NCBI RefSeq assembly: GCF_018449525.1
Contig: NZ_JAAVUS010000008.1
Location: 186,001-250,000 of the forward strand
From: Bradyrhizobium sp. dw_78
GTDB taxonomy: Bacteria > Pseudomonadota > Alphaproteobacteria > Rhizobiales > Xanthobacteraceae
Reading direction: 5' to 3'
Length of the DNA: 64,000 nt
Shown here: positions 18,349-27,032 of the stretch, piece after piece
How positions within the stretch are numbered: the first letter of the stretch is position 1
Layout of the letters: the number at the start of each line of letters is the position of its first letter
Translations under genes and position numbers: made by a program
Notes under the pieces: generated by a model
Told to the model about the DNA's origin: nothing
Databases searched by the model: none
Seen by the model: the letters and a program-made list of their open reading frames with translations, nothing else

Positions 18349-19335
18349 GTGGCGACGTTCAAGGCGATCAGGATCGACAAGGCGGAAAAAGGCACCACGG
18401 TTGCGCTGACGCAATTCGACGAAGCCGAATTGATGGAAGGCGACGTCACGGTTCGGGTCGAATGGTCGACGCTGAACTACAAGGACGGGCTGGCCGTCAC
18501 CGGCAAGGCGCCGGTGGTGCGGCGCTTTCCGATGATCGCCGGCGTCGACTTCGCCGGCATCGTCGAGCAATCCTCGAATCCGCAATGGAAGCCCGGCGAC
18601 AAGGTGATCTGCAATGGCTGGGGCCTCGGCGAAACCCATCTCGGCGCCTATGCAGAGAAGGCGCGCGTCAAGGGCGATTGGCTGGTGCGCCTGCCGGAGG
18701 GCATATCCGCCCGCGAGGCGATGGCCATCGGCACGGCCGGCTATACCGCGATGCTCTCGGTGCTGGCGCTGGAAAAACATGGCCTGACGCCAGCTAGCGG
18801 GCCGATCATCGTGACCGGTGCGGCGGGCGGCGTCGGCTCGGTGGCGATCGCCGTGCTGTCCAAGCTCGGCTATCACGTCATCGCCTCGACCGGGCGGCCG
18901 TCGGAGGCCGATTACCTGAAAGGCCTCGGCGCCGCCGAAATTATCGACCGCAGCGAACTCTCCGGACCGGCCAAGCCGCTGGCGAAAGAGCGTTGGGCGG
19001 GCGGGATCGACAGCGTCGGATCGACCGCGCTCGCCAATGTTCTGTCGATGACCAAATATTGCGGCGCCGTCGCCGCCTGCGGTCTCGCCGCCGGTATGGA
19101 CCTGCCTACCTCGGTCGCGCCGTTTATTTTGCGCGGCGTGTGTCTTCTGGGCATCGATTCCGTGATGTGCCCGATCGAACAGCGCAAAATCGCCTGGAGC
19201 CGGCTGGCGATGGACTTGGATCACAGAAAACTTGCTGATATTACTCACGAAATTGGCTTGGACCAGGTTATCGCGGCGGGCGCCAAGATCCTCGCGGGGC
19301 AGGTCCGGGGTCGAATCGTGGTAAAAATTCTGTAG
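18349..19335 (+). CDS. NADPH-dependent quinone/acryloyl-CoA reductase, AcuI/YhdH type
   Basis: A medium-chain dehydrogenase/reductase of 328 residues without zinc-binding cysteines. It starts at a GTG with GGGAGG upstream. Typical AcuI/YhdH segments are WSTLNYKDGLAVTGKAPVVR, the GVDFAGIVEQS motif and the nucleotide-binding VTGAAGGVGSVAIAVLSKLGY near residues 157-177. The family reduces acryloyl-CoA to propionyl-CoA. It sits just downstream of the MFS gene, so both may handle a short organic acid. The exact substrate is not shown by sequence. Confidence 0.9.
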   Translation: MATFKAIRIDKAEKGTTVALTQFDEAELMEGDVTVRVEWSTLNYKDGLAVTGKAPVVRRFPMIAGVDFAGIVEQSSNPQWKPGDKVICNGWGLGETHLGAYAEKARVKGDWLVRLPEGISAREAMAIGTAGYTAMLSVLALEKHGLTPASGPIIVTGAAGGVGSVAIAVLSKLGYHVIASTGRPSEADYLKGLGAAEIIDRSELSGPAKPLAKERWAGGIDSVGSTALANVLSMTKYCGAVAACGLAAGMDLPTSVAPFILRGVCLLGIDSVMCPIEQRKIAWSRLAMDLDHRKLADITHEIGLDQVIAAGAKILAGQVRGRIVVKIL

Positions 19336-19449
19336 CGGCGTTCAGACTTTACCAACGAACCTGCTCCAATCTTGCCACGGTTGTTATGGTAAGCAGCGGG
19401 TAAAGGGCTAAAGGCCGAATGCCCGCGCTCGTTGAGTTGGAGTTGCAGC

Positions 19450-20046
19450 ATGCTTGCGCGTTTCGTGTTGGGGACCGTCGCAGCCGGAGCGATGATCGTG
19501 CCGGCGCTGGCCGGGGCGATGAACGCCGATGAGGCCCGCAGGTTCGTCGCCGGCAAGGTATTCGCCTTCACCTGTTTCGACGGTACCCGCGGCGCGGGCC
19601 GGATTCTCGATGACATGGGTGCGGCGGGTTCGGTGCAGTTCAGCGGCTCCGGCCCGATCCGCCACGTCCGGCTGCCCGGCAACACTTTGCAGATTCGAGG
19701 TGAAGCGGTCTGCGCCTCGATCAAGGGCATTCCGTTCGAGCCGTGCTTCAATCTCGACAAGCAGGACGAGCGCAGTTTCCGCGGATCGGTTTCGGGGATG
19801 GGCTTCGCTTATTGCGATTTCCATAACCAGGGCGTGGTTCAGATGCTGCTGGCGCGCGCAGTGGCGCGTCCGCGTTCGCTGCGCCGGCGGGAAGAGTCGG
19901 CCGATGCGTCGCGGACCGAGGTTTCGGCCCGCGTGGAGACCCCCCGCGTCGAGGCGGCCGGAATTGACCCGGTCAAATCCGAAACCAAGACCGAACCGGC
20001 GAAGCCGGAAAGCGCACCGCCCGAATTGCGCCGCTCCACCGATTGA
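19450..20046 (+). CDS. Secreted protein of unknown function
   Basis: A 198-residue exported protein. The ATG at 19450 has GGAG upstream and gives a signal peptide (MLARFVLGTVAAGAMIVPAL, cleaved near AGAMN). The mature domain has five cysteines, in TCFDG, AVCAS, PCFN and YCDFH among others, and a glycine-rich beta-like pattern. The last 60 residues are a charged Pro/Glu/Lys-rich tail. I do not recognise the family. A weak hairpin (CCCGTA/TACGGG) lies at 20084-20099 after the stop. Confidence 0.78.
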   Translation: MLARFVLGTVAAGAMIVPALAGAMNADEARRFVAGKVFAFTCFDGTRGAGRILDDMGAAGSVQFSGSGPIRHVRLPGNTLQIRGEAVCASIKGIPFEPCFNLDKQDERSFRGSVSGMGFAYCDFHNQGVVQMLLARAVARPRSLRRREESADASRTEVSARVETPRVEAAGIDPVKSETKTEPAKPESAPPELRRSTD

Positions 20047-20296
20047 ACGACGCCTCTTGAATGGTGCCTCGTCCGGGAGCGACCCCGTAATTATACGGGC
20101 CCTTATCTTCACGACCGGGTAGCGACTTTCGATCCAGTTTACCGATATCGTCGGGCTCGCGTGTATCCCGCGTAAGCGGATGGCGGGTTTGCGATCGGAA
20201 TGCCCGCGGGGTTTTCAGGCAGAACATTTTCCTGCAGCAAAGCCGGTTTTCGCGGTTCCGGAAACTGCCTTGGCTCGCCTGACACATGGGTTCATG

Positions 20297-20575
20297 ATGC
20301 CGCTCTATTATTTCCGGATCAGCCACGGACGCTATTCAGGCGCCGCCGATTTCGGATCGGAATTGGAAGATCGCGACGCCGCCTGGGCCGAGATGACCAA
20401 GGTCTGCGCCAATCTGGTCGGCGGTATTTCCCGCGGCCTGAAGCAGAACTCGCAATGGGAAATGGAATTGCTCGACGAGGCGAAAAAGCCGGTGTTTCGA
20501 ATCCGGCTGGTAGCGGAATCGCTCGATCAGAGCCTTATGGGTTCTGATTCAACCAGAACCGATAAGGTATTCTAG
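20297..20575 (+). CDS. DUF6894-like small protein whose C-terminus enters a repeat
   Basis: A 92-residue protein starting MPLYYFRISHGRYSGAADFG, which matches a small cytoplasmic family (DUF6894-like) abundant in Bradyrhizobium. An adjacent ATG at 20294 is an alternative start; there is no good ribosome site for either. The family-like part ends near FRIRLVAESL. The last dozen residues (GSDSTRTDKVF) are read from the palindrome GGTTCTGATT/AACCAGAACC at 20540-20560, which belongs to a dispersed repeat. The original stop has therefore probably been replaced by repeat sequence. Confidence 0.75.
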   Translation: MPLYYFRISHGRYSGAADFGSELEDRDAAWAEMTKVCANLVGGISRGLKQNSQWEMELLDEAKKPVFRIRLVAESLDQSLMGSDSTRTDKVF

Positions 20576-20587
20576 CTAGGAGCATGA

Positions 20588-20682
20588 TTGGTTCTGATTG
20601 AATCAGAACCAAGGGTCTGGATTCCTGTTTTGACGCGTTTTCTTCACGCGAACCGGTTTCCACTTCGCTCGAAAACGCTCTC
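20588..20682. repeat. Dispersed repeat with palindrome, copy B (inverted)
   Basis: The palindrome TTGGTTCTGATT-G-AATCAGAACCAA (20588-20612) is followed by GGATTCCTGTTTTGACGCG, TTCTTCACGCGAACCGG and CCACTTCGCTCGAAAACGC. These blocks are the reverse complement of those at 15059 and 51085. A second, related palindrome sits just before it at 20540-20560 inside the preceding gene. Confidence 0.72.
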
Positions 20683-20683
20683 T

Positions 20684-21190
20684 CTAGTCGAGATCGACGC
20701 GGAACGGCCGGCCCTCGATCATCATGTTGCCGGGACCGATGTCGTCAAGCGCGCGCAGCATACGCCCCTCGCGTCCAAGCGCCTTGTCGGCCAGGCTGAC
20801 GATCAGCCGGTTCGGCGACGCGATCGGGGAGGCGGCACGAATTTTCCGCGCGATTTCGATTTCTTCGCGATGCGGATTGAGCGCGCAGGCCGCGGTGAAG
20901 GCGCTCGCGGTCGAACGGCTGATGCCGGCATAGCAATGGATTACCATCGGCGCGCTGCGGTCCCAGCCACGCACGAAGTTCAGGACCTGCTCGATATGGA
21001 TATCCGACGGCGCGACAAAACCTTCTATCTGCTCGGTGATGTCATCGACCGCGACTTTCAGATGATTGGCCTCGATCACCGATTCCGGCCGCTGCACCTG
21101 ATCGACCTTGGCCATGATCGTCAGGACATGGCTGGCGCCGGTGGTTTTGACGGTGTCGGGAAGTGCGGCAAGTGAGCAGACGTGTATCAT
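20684..21190 (-). CDS. Protein tyrosine phosphatase family protein
   Basis: A 168-residue cysteine phosphatase. The signature HCYAGISRSTAS places the nucleophile at Cys86 and the phosphate-binding Arg at residue 92. The ATG at 21190 (MIHVCSLAALPDTV) was chosen because AAGGA lies upstream with good spacing; an in-frame ATG at 21223 adds residues without support. An acidic residue at VAVDDITEQ could serve as the general acid. It may act on phosphotyrosine or on phosphoinositide-like or nucleotide substrates; the sequence does not settle this. Confidence 0.85.
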   Translation of the reverse strand: MIHVCSLAALPDTVKTTGASHVLTIMAKVDQVQRPESVIEANHLKVAVDDITEQIEGFVAPSDIHIEQVLNFVRGWDRSAPMVIHCYAGISRSTASAFTAACALNPHREEIEIARKIRAASPIASPNRLIVSLADKALGREGRMLRALDDIGPGNMMIEGRPFRVDLD

Positions 21191-21271
21191 GACGGTCCTT
21201 TTGATCATCCCAATATAGCCCATGCACGGGACGATTAAAGCAGCAGATCCACCGCTCCGGCACGCGGCCGG

Positions 21272-21883
21272 TCACATGCACAGCGCCGCGAACCGTTCCA
21301 GGAAACGTTTTTCGGCCTTTGCCGCGGTCCAGGGCGTCAGATAATCCGTCTGCATCGCGGCGGACAGGCCGGGATCGCGGCCAAATAAGCGTTTGGCTTC
21401 GGCTTCGGCAAAACCGGCGAGATGTGTCGCCTCCAGATAGGCGGCACCGCGGTCGGCATCCTTGATCTGCTGCGTAATCTCGGGGGCGAGCACTGCCGGC
21501 AATCCGAAGCGGATATGGATCGCCGATAACAGCCGCTTCTCCACCGCCTTGTAGTCGCCGCCGAGCACCGCCTTGAATGGCGAGATCATGTCGCCGATGA
21601 CATATTCCGGGGCATCGTGCAGCAACGCGGCCAGGCGGAGCCGGGTATCGACACGCGGGGTCTGCTCGCGCATCACGGCTTCGACCAGCAGCGTATGTTG
21701 CGCCACCGAGAAAATATGCGCGCCGCTGGTCTGTCCGTTCCAGCGCGCGACGCGGGCCAGTCCGTGTGCGATATCGGCGATCTCGATATCGAGCGGTGAG
21801 GGGTCCAGGAGGTCGAGCCGGCGTCCCGACAGCATGCGCTGCCAGACGCGCGTGTCGCGCGCCGGTCGTTTTGCCGCCGTCAT
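21272..21883 (-). CDS. HD-domain hydrolase, YfbR-like
   Basis: A 203-residue HD-superfamily phosphohydrolase. The metal-binding residues are His63 (SVAQHTLLV), His89-Asp90 (ALLHDAPEY) and a later Asp in IKDADRGAAYLEA. This arrangement is typical of the YfbR 5'-deoxynucleotidase-like group. Its ATG overlaps the stop of tag by four bases, so the two are translationally coupled. A role in nucleotide cleaning next to a DNA repair glycosylase is plausible but inferred from position. Confidence 0.86.
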   Translation of the reverse strand: MTAAKRPARDTRVWQRMLSGRRLDLLDPSPLDIEIADIAHGLARVARWNGQTSGAHIFSVAQHTLLVEAVMREQTPRVDTRLRLAALLHDAPEYVIGDMISPFKAVLGGDYKAVEKRLLSAIHIRFGLPAVLAPEITQQIKDADRGAAYLEATHLAGFAEAEAKRLFGRDPGLSAAMQTDYLTPWTAAKAEKRFLERFAALCM

Positions 21884-22506
21884 TTGACTTTGAGGCGTGG
21901 CGAGCGGTGCTTTCTGCCGCAGGTTTCATGACAAAAGCAGCTCACCAGATGGTCGTTGACCATGCCGGTCGCCTGCATGAAGGCGTAGACGATGGTCGGG
22001 CCGACGAACTTGAATCCGCGCCCGGCCAGCTCTTTTGAAATCTTCACCGATACCGGCGTCGACGCCGGCACGCTGGCCGTGGTCTTGAACTGGTTGACCT
22101 TCGGCCTGCCGTCGACGAAATCCCACAACAGCTTCGAAAAGCCAGGACCGTCTTCCATGATCTTGAGATAGGATTTGGCGCTCGCGATCGTGCCCTCGAT
22201 CTTGGCGCGATTGCGGACGATGCCGACATCGTTCATCAGCGCGTGGACTTTTTTTTCGCTGTAGCGCGCGATCTTTTCAGGCTGAAAATCGTCGAATGCG
22301 CGGCGGAAATTCTCGCGCTTGCGCAGGATCGTGATCCACGCAAGTCCTGCCTGGAAGCCATCGAGGATCAGCTTTTCATAGAGCGCGCGGTCGTCATATT
22401 CCGGCACGCCCCATTCGGTGTCGTGATAGGCGATATAGAACGGATCCTCGCCGGGCCACGGGCATCGCGTCAGGCCGTCGGGATGCAGGCGGGCCGATCT
22501 GCTCAT
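21880..22506 (-). CDS. tag: DNA-3-methyladenine glycosylase I
   Basis: Tag excises 3-methyladenine from alkylated DNA. The product (208 residues) aligns by eye with E. coli Tag throughout: RCPWPGEDPFYIAYHDTEWG at the start, QAGLAWITILRKRENFR, GRGFKFVGPTIVYAFMQATG near the end. The zinc ligands are present as Cys15, His28 and the C-terminal HLVSCFCHETC. I start at the ATG at 22506; an upstream ATG at 22524 overlaps ygfZ. It forms a tight unit with ygfZ upstream and the HD hydrolase downstream. Confidence 0.96.
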   Translation of the reverse strand: MSRSARLHPDGLTRCPWPGEDPFYIAYHDTEWGVPEYDDRALYEKLILDGFQAGLAWITILRKRENFRRAFDDFQPEKIARYSEKKVHALMNDVGIVRNRAKIEGTIASAKSYLKIMEDGPGFSKLLWDFVDGRPKVNQFKTTASVPASTPVSVKISKELAGRGFKFVGPTIVYAFMQATGMVNDHLVSCFCHETCGRKHRSPRLKVK

Positions 22507-22516
22507 AACGACTTGC

Positions 22517-23398
22517 TCATGCAACCGTCTGTTTCGGCGCGCCGCGCAATGACTCCGGTTCGGTCAAGCGGATCGCAAGACCGCCGGCTGTCAGCGGGAT
22601 GCCGGCATCGAGCGCGTCCGCCGCGCGATCGGTCCGGATCAGCGCAAGCCCGTTGCCATCGGCCGATGAGCCCATGGTGCCGATTGGCTTGTCGCCCGCC
22701 AGGATTGCTGCGCCGGCTTCCGGAGCCGGGCCGTCGAGAACGACCTTTAACGTGCGGGTGCGCGCGGTACCGCGATGCTGCATCCGCGACACCACTTCCT
22801 GCCCGACATAACAGCCTTTGTCGAAATCGACGCCGTGGAGGCGGTCCATATTGGTTTCGTGCGGGAACGCATCGCCATAGATGAAGTCGAGGCCGCCGCG
22901 GGGAACGCCGACCGCGATGCGATGCGCTTCATAGGCGCGATCGTCGACCAGGTCGGCACCGATAAGACCAGCGGCCTTCTGCTTGAGTTCCTCCGGCACG
23001 AGGATTCGCCAGCCGAGCGCTTCGTCGCGCGGGTCGGCAAATGTCAGATCCGGCTTTACGGCGGGCTCGCCACCCCATGCGGCGAGCACGCCAAGACTGT
23101 CGGACAGATTCTCGACCGCGACCTTGGCGCGCAGCTTGTAGAAGCCGAGCTTGTCGGCCAGGCTCTGCGCCAGCGCGCGCGGGACGTCGAGCAGGAAGCC
23201 GCCGCCGTGGCCGGCAGGCACCTCGGTGATCAGGAAGTCGGTGGTGATCTTGCCCTGTGGCGTCAGCAATGCGCCGAACCGGCCGAGGCCGGGACCAACA
23301 GGCGTGAGGTCGGTCGTGACGAGGCCGTTGAGAAAGTTGCGCGCATCCTCGCCGCTGACCTTCACCACGCCTCGATCGGGGAGAAAGGCTGCTTTCAT
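22517..23398 (-). CDS. ygfZ: Folate-dependent Fe-S cluster protein YgfZ
   Basis: YgfZ uses tetrahydrofolate to help build or repair certain iron-sulfur enzymes. The 293-residue product carries the diagnostic motif KGCYVGQEVVSRMQHRG at residues 194-210 with the essential Cys196. The N-terminal GcvT-like fold begins MKAAFLPDRGVVKVSGEDA. The ATG at 23398 was chosen because it starts the conserved region; the open frame upstream has no family sequence. Only eleven bases separate its stop from the start of tag. Confidence 0.95.
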   Translation of the reverse strand: MKAAFLPDRGVVKVSGEDARNFLNGLVTTDLTPVGPGLGRFGALLTPQGKITTDFLITEVPAGHGGGFLLDVPRALAQSLADKLGFYKLRAKVAVENLSDSLGVLAAWGGEPAVKPDLTFADPRDEALGWRILVPEELKQKAAGLIGADLVDDRAYEAHRIAVGVPRGGLDFIYGDAFPHETNMDRLHGVDFDKGCYVGQEVVSRMQHRGTARTRTLKVVLDGPAPEAGAAILAGDKPIGTMGSSADGNGLALIRTDRAADALDAGIPLTAGGLAIRLTEPESLRGAPKQTVA

Positions 23399-23586
23399 TC
23401 CTGAGATGGCTTTCTTGGGGTCGCCCCTGAACTTCCTGGGAAAACGCCGGTGGTAGATATCACATGCGAACTTCAGACAGGAAGTTAAGACGCCAAGGCA
23501 ACAGGAACAAGGCCCGCGCGGCATCGAAAGCGGGCGTCGGGACGCCGGCTCAAGCCGAGCGATGCCACTCCCGCGTCGCGCAGCTC

Positions 23587-23853
23587 TTACTGCCTTGAAC
23601 GCGAGACCGAAAACTCGCCGTTGCGGACGCGTGCAGCAAGGCCCTCGACGAATTTCGCCACCGCGTCTTCGCCGTAAGTGCCGACCAGTTCGGCGAACGC
23701 CGCAAACAGGCTCGCCTGCGCCAGGCAATCGCCGTCAACGCCATCGTGCCGCGCTTCGGCCCACGCTTCGTTGAGATAACTGAGCGCAGCCTGTTTCTGT
23801 TCGTGATCGGGCAACGGCGCGCGGCCGCTCGTGAAGGACTCTGGATAGCTCAT
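23587..23853 (-). CDS. Small hypothetical protein
   Basis: An 88-residue protein starting MSYPESFTSGRAPLPDHEQK. It is mostly helical by composition, with AALSYLNEAWAEARHDGVDG and a second helix AKFVEGLAARVRNGEF. I recognise no domain, and no hydrophobic segment or metal site is apparent. It lies on the same strand as its neighbours, with gaps of about 190 bases on either side. The coding pattern is typical of the region, so a real gene is likely. Confidence 0.65.
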   Translation of the reverse strand: MSYPESFTSGRAPLPDHEQKQAALSYLNEAWAEARHDGVDGDCLAQASLFAAFAELVGTYGEDAVAKFVEGLAARVRNGEFSVSRSRQ

Positions 23854-24048
23854 GAAACTCGACAGGCTGAATGGCGCGATCCCGGACGGCGCGCGGAGTA
23901 GGTGTGTAAAGGTGTAGCACGGGCCGCGGAGCCGCCTAGGGACTTCTTTAAGAAAGGTTAATGGCGGTGGATAATATGTTCTAACCCGCGGCGGACGCCT
24001 CGTGGCATCGGAAACACGGCCGCAAGGCCCGCCTTTCTGCAAGGACTG

Positions 24049-24429
24049 TCAATTGGCGTAGCGCGCCGTCAGGTCTCGCGAAATCTTCGCGCCTTCCTCG
24101 ATATAGCGGCGGATGGCGACGGTGGCGGCCGGCGTGCAGGCGCGATAGGTCTGCTGGAAACCGTTATAGCCGCGGTTGAAACCCGAGATCATGCGGGTGC
24201 GGCGATCTCCGGCAGGCGTCTCCGCATCGATCAGCGCCTGCATCTCGTTGCGCCATTTGCCGCCTTCATTGCTGCCGCAAATACCGCGCAGGTAGTGCAG
24301 CGCGCCGAGGATTTCGGCGAGCCGCTCCAGATCGCCGTCGAACGGCGCCGGGGCGTCTTCGGCCCGAGCCGCGCCGAGATTGCAGACCGAAATAAGGATG
24401 ATGAGAGCGGCGAGCGCGCGTTTCAGCAT
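24049..24429 (-). CDS. TIGR02301-family secreted protein
   Basis: A 126-residue exported protein. The signal peptide MLKRALAALIILISVCNLGA is followed by cleavage near ARAED. The mature part, with LAEILGALHYLRGIC and RMISGFNRGYNGFQQTYR and two conserved cysteines (ICGS and YRACTP), matches an alphaproteobacterial family known as TIGR02301. Function is unknown. It lies downstream of a NUDIX gene on the same strand, with an 80-base gap. Confidence 0.82.
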   Translation of the reverse strand: MLKRALAALIILISVCNLGAARAEDAPAPFDGDLERLAEILGALHYLRGICGSNEGGKWRNEMQALIDAETPAGDRRTRMISGFNRGYNGFQQTYRACTPAATVAIRRYIEEGAKISRDLTARYAN

Positions 24430-24508
24430 GAATAGGTCCGGGACCCCCGGATGCCGTGGGGCTGTGGTGATATGCCCGCTCAATACGCTGGAAGCAAGGC
24501 CACCGAAT

Positions 24509-24979
24509 TCAGGCCCTGATCCGGCTCCGGGCCGCCGCAATGACCTCTTGCAGGCCGTCGGTGACCTTGAGGTTGCCGAGCGCGTCCGGCGCGAGCCATT
24601 TGAAATCGTCGAGTTCATCGTTGAGGACCGGTTCCCCGGCCATCCAGCGCGCGGCAAAGGACATGATGAGATAGTGTCCGCCGCCGCCCGCAATTGGCAG
24701 CACCTCGCGCCATGCGGCCAGTCCGGCAATCTCGATGGTGAGCCCGGTTTCCTCACGGACCTCGCGGTGCAGGGCGGCGTGCAGGGATTCGCCGAATTCG
24801 ACCCGTCCGCCGGGTAGCGAGTAGGCGCCCTTGCCGGGCGAGCGCGCCCGCCGCACCAGCAGGATCCTGTCGTCTCTAAAGATCGTGGCGCTGACGGCAA
24901 GCTGGGGATGCGGGGGCGGGACGGGCGCTGCCACGGCGAGTGCTCCGGTTGTGATGTTCGCAAAGCCAATGCGGCACAT
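24509..24979 (-). CDS. NUDIX hydrolase
   Basis: A 156-residue NUDIX protein. The Nudix box GX5EX7REUXEEXGU is complete: Gly58, Glu64 and REVREETGL at 72-80. It includes VSATIFRDDRILLVRRARSP before the box and a C-terminal strand FKWLAPDALGNL. NUDIX enzymes hydrolyse nucleoside diphosphates linked to other groups; the ADP-ribose/NADH-like branch is likely, but the substrate cannot be assigned. The ATG at 24979 starts a slightly long N-terminus; another start near VSATIF is not available as ATG. Confidence 0.88.
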   Translation of the reverse strand: MCRIGFANITTGALAVAAPVPPPHPQLAVSATIFRDDRILLVRRARSPGKGAYSLPGGRVEFGESLHAALHREVREETGLTIEIAGLAAWREVLPIAGGGGHYLIMSFAARWMAGEPVLNDELDDFKWLAPDALGNLKVTDGLQEVIAAARSRIRA

Positions 24980-25022
24980 CTGATGCGAAGTTCGGATTTT
25001 AGGATCCGGTTGCGATTAGACG

Positions 25023-25520
25023 CTACTCGCTCGCCATGATGTTTTCGATGTCGGCTTCGGAGCCGCCATTGATGATGCCGCCGGCCAGCGCCACCAGCGG
25101 CTTGACCCAGCCGGTGGCCTGTTCGGCCAGCGTGGTGCGGGTTCTGTCCTGCTTGGCTTCGCGCATCGCCGAACTGACGGCCGTCAGGATTGACGTCATC
25201 GCGCCGGTGATGTTGTCGAATTCGGTACGGACGCCGGGGTCGGCCGAATCGTAGGAATTGATCGCAAGTTCACGCGCCTTGAAATTGGACGCCGTGAAAT
25301 GCTCGCGGTAGGACAGCGGGTGCCAGCCCAGAAAATCCTCGACGCATTCCGGCATGTCCGGAATCATTTCCAGCAGCATGATGGCTTCGTTGAAATGATT
25401 CAGATAGTCGGTGGCGAGCCCGGTGCGCGGGTTGATGTTGGCGGCGCGCAACCGGGCAATCCGGGCCTCTTGTTCAGGGTCCGGCGGGCGATTGGATCGT
25501 TGGGAAGCTGTCGCAGTCAT
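25023..25520 (-). CDS. Hypothetical protein, 165 residues
   Basis: A soluble-looking protein starting MTATASQRSNRPPDPEQEAR. The middle contains a run of helices with LNHFNEAIMLLEMIPDMPEC and the segment DFLGWHPLSYREHFTASNF. The C-terminal third has TGWVKPLVALAGGIINGG, which could associate with a membrane. I recognise no named family. Its composition and codon use match the neighbours. Its position next to the NUDIX gene tells little about function. Confidence 0.7.
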   Translation of the reverse strand: MTATASQRSNRPPDPEQEARIARLRAANINPRTGLATDYLNHFNEAIMLLEMIPDMPECVEDFLGWHPLSYREHFTASNFKARELAINSYDSADPGVRTEFDNITGAMTSILTAVSSAMREAKQDRTRTTLAEQATGWVKPLVALAGGIINGGSEADIENIMASE

Positions 25521-25565
25521 CCGCCCAGTGTTTACTGGTTGGGGTTAAAAGGTGCTGAACGATAT

Positions 25566-25621
25566 GGCGTTTTCGAGCGAAGTGGTACCGCTACGGTGAA
25601 GAAAACCCATCAAAACAAAAG
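25566..25621. repeat. Dispersed repeat, shortened copy C
   Basis: GGCGTTTTCGAGCGAAGTGG, then TACCG, GGTGAAGAAAACCC and CATCAAAACAAAAG follow the same order as the copies at 15059 and 51085, but the terminal palindrome is missing. It ends 24 bases before the SRAP gene start. Confidence 0.6.
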
Positions 25622-25644
25622 ATGATGACGACCTGGACCACAGC

Positions 25645-26409
25645 ATGTGCGGACGTTTCGTAATTACCTCGCCGCCCGAGGCGCTGCGGCGGCTTTTTGG
25701 CTATGCCGAGCAGCCCAATTTCCCGCCCCGCTATAACGTCGCCCCGACGCAGCCGATCCCCGTGGTCGTCGCTGAAAACGGCTTTCGGCATTTCCGGCTG
25801 ATGCGCTGGGGATTTCTGCCGGCCTGGGTCAAGGACCCCCGTAAATTTACGCTCGTGATCAATGCGCGGTCGGAGACGGTTCGGGAAAAGCCTGCTTTCA
25901 GGAACGCGATCAAGCGGCGGCGCTGCCTGATCCCGGCCGATGGCTATTACGAATGGCAGGTTTCCGGCGCTCGCAAGCGGCCTTACTTCATCCATCGCCG
26001 CGACGGCCAGCCGCTCGGGTTCGCGGCGCTGGCCGAAACCTGGATGGGGCCGAACGGGGAGGAACTCGACACGGTGGCGATCATGACGGCGCCGGCCAGC
26101 GCCGATCTCGCCGAACTGCATCATCGCGTTCCCGTGACGATCGCGCCCGATGATTTCGAACGCTGGCTCGACAGCCGGACCGAAGACGTTGAAGGGGTGA
26201 TGACGCTGCTGACCGGGCCCGCTGTCGGCGAGTTCGCCTGGCATGAGGTCTCGACGCGGGTCAACCGCGTCGCCAATGATGATGCGCAACTGCTGCTGCC
26301 GATCACGGAACTGGAGCGGGCGGCCGAGGAAGCCACGTCCGTGAGAAAGACAGTCTCACGTAAAGCCGACCCGACGCCGTCCGATGATGGGCAGGGGTCG
26401 TTGTTTTGA
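25645..26409 (+). CDS. yedK: SOS response-associated peptidase (SRAP, abasic-site shield)
   Basis: SRAP proteins form a covalent link through Cys2 with abasic sites in single-stranded DNA. All key residues are present in this 254-residue protein: Cys2 (MCGRFV), Asn73 in NARSET, Glu103 in ADGYYEW and His160 in ELHHRVPV. Also typical are YNVAPTQPIPVV and MRWGFLPAW. The C-terminal tail after residue 225 is charged and probably disordered. It is a lone plus-strand gene among minus-strand neighbours. I see no LexA site that I could assert. Confidence 0.95.
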   Translation: MCGRFVITSPPEALRRLFGYAEQPNFPPRYNVAPTQPIPVVVAENGFRHFRLMRWGFLPAWVKDPRKFTLVINARSETVREKPAFRNAIKRRRCLIPADGYYEWQVSGARKRPYFIHRRDGQPLGFAALAETWMGPNGEELDTVAIMTAPASADLAELHHRVPVTIAPDDFERWLDSRTEDVEGVMTLLTGPAVGEFAWHEVSTRVNRVANDDAQLLLPITELERAAEEATSVRKTVSRKADPTPSDDGQGSLF

Positions 26410-26427
26410 TCGGCTGCTGCGGCGGGT

Positions 26428-27009
26428 CTATTTGAAAATATGCAGCGCAGCGTATTGCAGCAGCATGATGGTCTTGGCGTCCTGGATACGGCCGTCGGCG
26501 ATCATCGCCAGCGCCTGATCGATCGGCAGTTCGAGCACCTCGATATCCTCGCCTTCGTCGGCGAGGCCGCCGCCATCGTTGATCCGCATCGATGCATCAT
26601 ATTCGGCGACAAAGAAATGCTGCTTCTCGGTGACCGAGCCGGGACTCATGAAGGCTTCGAATATCTTGCGGATCTCGCCGAACCGATAACCCAGTTCTTC
26701 CTCCGCCTCGGCGCGGATTCGTATGTCGGGCGGCGCATCGTCGAGAACGCCGGCGGCGGCCTCGATCAGCAGATCGTCATAACCGTTGACATAGGCCGGA
26801 TAGCGGAACTGCCGCACCAGCAGCACGGTGCGCTGCGCCGGATGGTAGGGCAGGATCGTCGCGCAATTGCCGCGATCATAGGTCTCGCGCTGCTGCGCCT
26901 GCCATTTACCATCGGCGCGCCGCCACTCGAAGGTGGTGGTCTTCAGCGTGTAGTAATTGTCCGAGAGCAGGCGGACGTTCTGGATGCGGATGCGGTCGGA
27001 AACACTCAT
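26428..27009 (-). CDS. nudK: GDP-mannose pyrophosphatase-like NUDIX hydrolase
   Basis: The 193-residue product follows E. coli NudK along its length: SDNYYTLKTTTFEWRR, then ETYDRGNCATILPYHP, VLLVRQFRYPAYVNGY, the Nudix region AAGVLDDAPPD...EAEEELGYRFGE, EAFMSPGSVTEKQHFF and EDIEVLELPIDQAL. The start at 27009 (MSVSDRIRIQNVRLL) leaves 23 bases after the GNAT stop; an in-frame ATG at 27063 would overlap that gene. NudK enzymes hydrolyse GDP-mannose or related sugar nucleotides. Confidence 0.88.
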   Translation of the reverse strand: MSVSDRIRIQNVRLLSDNYYTLKTTTFEWRRADGKWQAQQRETYDRGNCATILPYHPAQRTVLLVRQFRYPAYVNGYDDLLIEAAAGVLDDAPPDIRIRAEAEEELGYRFGEIRKIFEAFMSPGSVTEKQHFFVAEYDASMRINDGGGLADEGEDIEVLELPIDQALAMIADGRIQDAKTIMLLQYAALHIFK

Positions 27010-27032
27010 TACGGCCTGCCCATGAAATGCAG

